DNA from: Lithodes maja
Lineage: Eukaryota; Arthropoda; Malacostraca; Decapoda; Lithodidae
NCBI GenBank assembly: GCA_037953745.1
Contig: JBAKBP010003156.1
Coordinates: 26,001-90,000, forward strand
Length of the DNA stretch: 64,000 nt
Direction of reading: 5' to 3'
Under the pieces are notes generated by a model, which had not been told where the DNA came from, did not search any database, and saw nothing but the letters and a program-made list of their open reading frames with translations. Of the stretch, positions 62,424-64,000 are shown in pieces (the stretch's first letter is position 1; every line of letters begins with the position of its first letter). The position numbers and the translations under genes are program-made.

Positions 62424-64000
62424 TCTATCTATCTATCTATTGCCCGACGCCGTGATCCCCGAAGGGGTGGCCACGAACGAACCGCCCCCATGCACCTCTG
62501 TCCCCAGTCAGTCGACGCCCCTCCCCCCAACCAGCACCGCCTTCGTTCATGTAGTTCCTCACTCCATCCTTCCACCTCATATTCGGTCTACCTCTCCCCC
62601 TCTGTCCCTCCACCTCGCTCTCGTACACCCTCTTAGTCATTCTTCGCTTTCCATACGTTCCATATGGCCGAACCATCTCAAGTTGTTCCTTTTCACACTT
62701 TCCAGCACATCTACCTCCACACCACACCTCCTTCTTACTTCCTCATTAGTCTGTCTATCCCTCCATGTAATTCCGCATGCACTCCTTAAGTAATTCATTT
62801 CCACTGCTCTCACTCTTGGTCTGAGTCTCTCAACCAACGTCCATGCTTCGCTTCCGTAAGTCAGTGTCGGGATTACCACACTGTCATGCAAGGACTTCTT
62901 CACTTCCATACTGACCACCCTATTTCTTGTTACTGCTTTTAGCGTTCCTACAACCCTCTTCCCCTGTTGTACCCTCTCCCGCACCTCTTCATCCATAGTC
63001 CCATCTTTACTCAACACACTGCCCAGATACTTAAAAGAGTTGACGATCTCCATAGCCTGACCGTTCAGCTTCACCTCACACTCTGTGACTTCACCCCTTT
63101 CGAAGACCATAACCTTGCTCTTCCCCGTATTTACCTTCAAATTCCGTTTTTCGCACACTGTTCCAAACTCATTTACCAGACCCTGCAACTCCCATTCATT
63201 ATCACTCATCAGAACTGTATCATCCGCAAACAGCAGTATAGGTAGCTTCCACTCAATTCCCTCCCTTTTCAGCGATACACCAACATCCACTGCTCTTGAT
63301 AGTATTTCTTTCATAACTCCATCCATATATACAGTAAACAACCACGGGGACATCACACACCCCTGTTTCAAACCAACATTCAGGTCAAAGAACTCGCTCT
63401 GCTCACTCTCCACACGTACTGCCGCCTTTGCACCCTCATACATGCTCTTCACTGCTTTCAGCAACTTGCCCTCTACTTCGTATATTCTAAGTACTTTCCA
63501 CAAACCTTCTCTATCCACTCTGTCATAGGCCTTCTCCAAGTCCATAAAGGAAACATACACCTTTTGTTTCTTCTCCAGATACTTCTCCACAACACAATTC
63601 AGGGTAAAAATCTGATCTACACATCCTCTTCCCTTCCTAAAGCCTCCCTGCTCGTCGCCTATCCATTTCTCCGTTCTCACTCTCACTCTCTCAATCACTA
63701 CCCTACTGTATACCTTCCCTACTACGCTTAGAAGACATATTCCTCGGTGGTTACCACACACTCCTCTTTCCCCTTTGCCCTTATATAGGGGGACTATTAT
63801 GCCAGTCTTCCAGTCATCGGGTGCACTCCCCTTCTCCCATGCTAGTTTGCACATTTTCCATACCCATTCTATCACTATCTCACCACCATACCTCAACATT
63901 TCCCCACACACTCCATCTGTTCCTGGTGCTTTCCCCAACTTCACTCTTTTCATGGCTTCCCACACTTCTGACCTCCTGATCCCCACCTCCTCCTCCACTA
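62424..64000 (-). mobile_element. RTE-clade LINE (second family), 3' part, (TAGA)n tail
   Basis: ATCT repeats at 62425-62441 form the 3' tail on the minus strand. The element runs off the right window edge. Its 3' end matches the fragment at 31213. It differs from the RTE at 33631-36226 by roughly half of the residues in RT, so two RTE families are present. Confidence 0.85.
62460..64000 (-). pseudogene. RTE reverse transcriptase ORF, partial, one frameshift
   Basis: Main frame (64000-62637): GKAPGTDGVCGEML, IVPLYKGKGERGV, VSFMDLEKAYDRVD (catalytic Asp), GLKQGCVMSPWLF, LLFADDTVLMSD, then TYGSEAWTL and LRWFGHMERM. A one-base change at about 62660 moves the C-terminus (MTKRVYESEVEG, GRGRPNMRWKDGV) to the next frame (62727-62437). 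The upstream endonuclease, if present, lies outside the window. Confidence 0.85.

Overview
The window looks like animal, probably decapod-crustacean, nuclear DNA made almost entirely of transposable elements. The elements seen are non-LTR retrotransposons of at least four lineages, a Ty3/Gypsy element, a BEL/Pao element, a DIRS-like tyrosine-recombinase retrotransposon, an LTR element coding only gag-like proteins, many TTAA-flanked (piggyBac-type) and TA-flanked (Tigger-type) non-autonomous DNA transposons, and tRNA-derived SINEs. The decapod assignment is inference from this mixture, the microsatellite-tailed LINEs and the SINE type. Nothing looks bacterial. The only credible host gene is a C2H2 zinc-finger exon at 29.75-30.82 kb.

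Layout. 1-2398: 3' part of LINE family A with a poly(A) tail, inserted in the left LTR of a Gypsy element. 2399-11136: minus-strand Gypsy element whose polyprotein carries integrase before reverse transcriptase (Gmr1-like order) and whose gag ends in a SCAN-like segment; a TTAA element splits gag from pol. 11137-14290: short tandem repeats, a three-unit 602-bp TTAA-element array, a 480-bp TTAA element and a hairpin. 14331-23272: LTR element with an LTR of about 3.2 kb and only gag-like and Pro-rich frames. 23356-28272: LINE A copy broken by a TTAA element and an L2/CR1-group LINE. 28417-29366: duplicated 397-bp unit with SINE heads. 29754-30824: zinc-finger gene. 31.2-32.6 kb: small repeats. 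32583-36633: nested set (480-bp TTAA element > Tigger-like element > RTE LINE). 36872-42327: decayed DIRS-like element. 42552-48726: TA-flanked element with inverted arms around three head-to-tail copies of one LINE. 49.4-53.7 kb: repeats, two head-to-head 480-bp elements, a putative piggyBac-like 5' end and LINE scraps. 53700-59289: BEL/Pao element broken by four insertions. 59290-64000: L2-group LINE with intact ORF2, then a partial RTE LINE running off the edge.

The elements do not form a pathway; they are linked by nesting, which gives a relative chronology. The 480-bp TTAA family is strikingly uniform (479-480 bp in five of five measurable copies) and looks recently mobile. The most interesting biology is the Gmr1-like Gypsy with its SCAN-like capsid, the TTAA family with its possible autonomous relative at 52.1 kb, and the LINE family that seems to insert repeatedly beside its own 3' tail or (TG)n.
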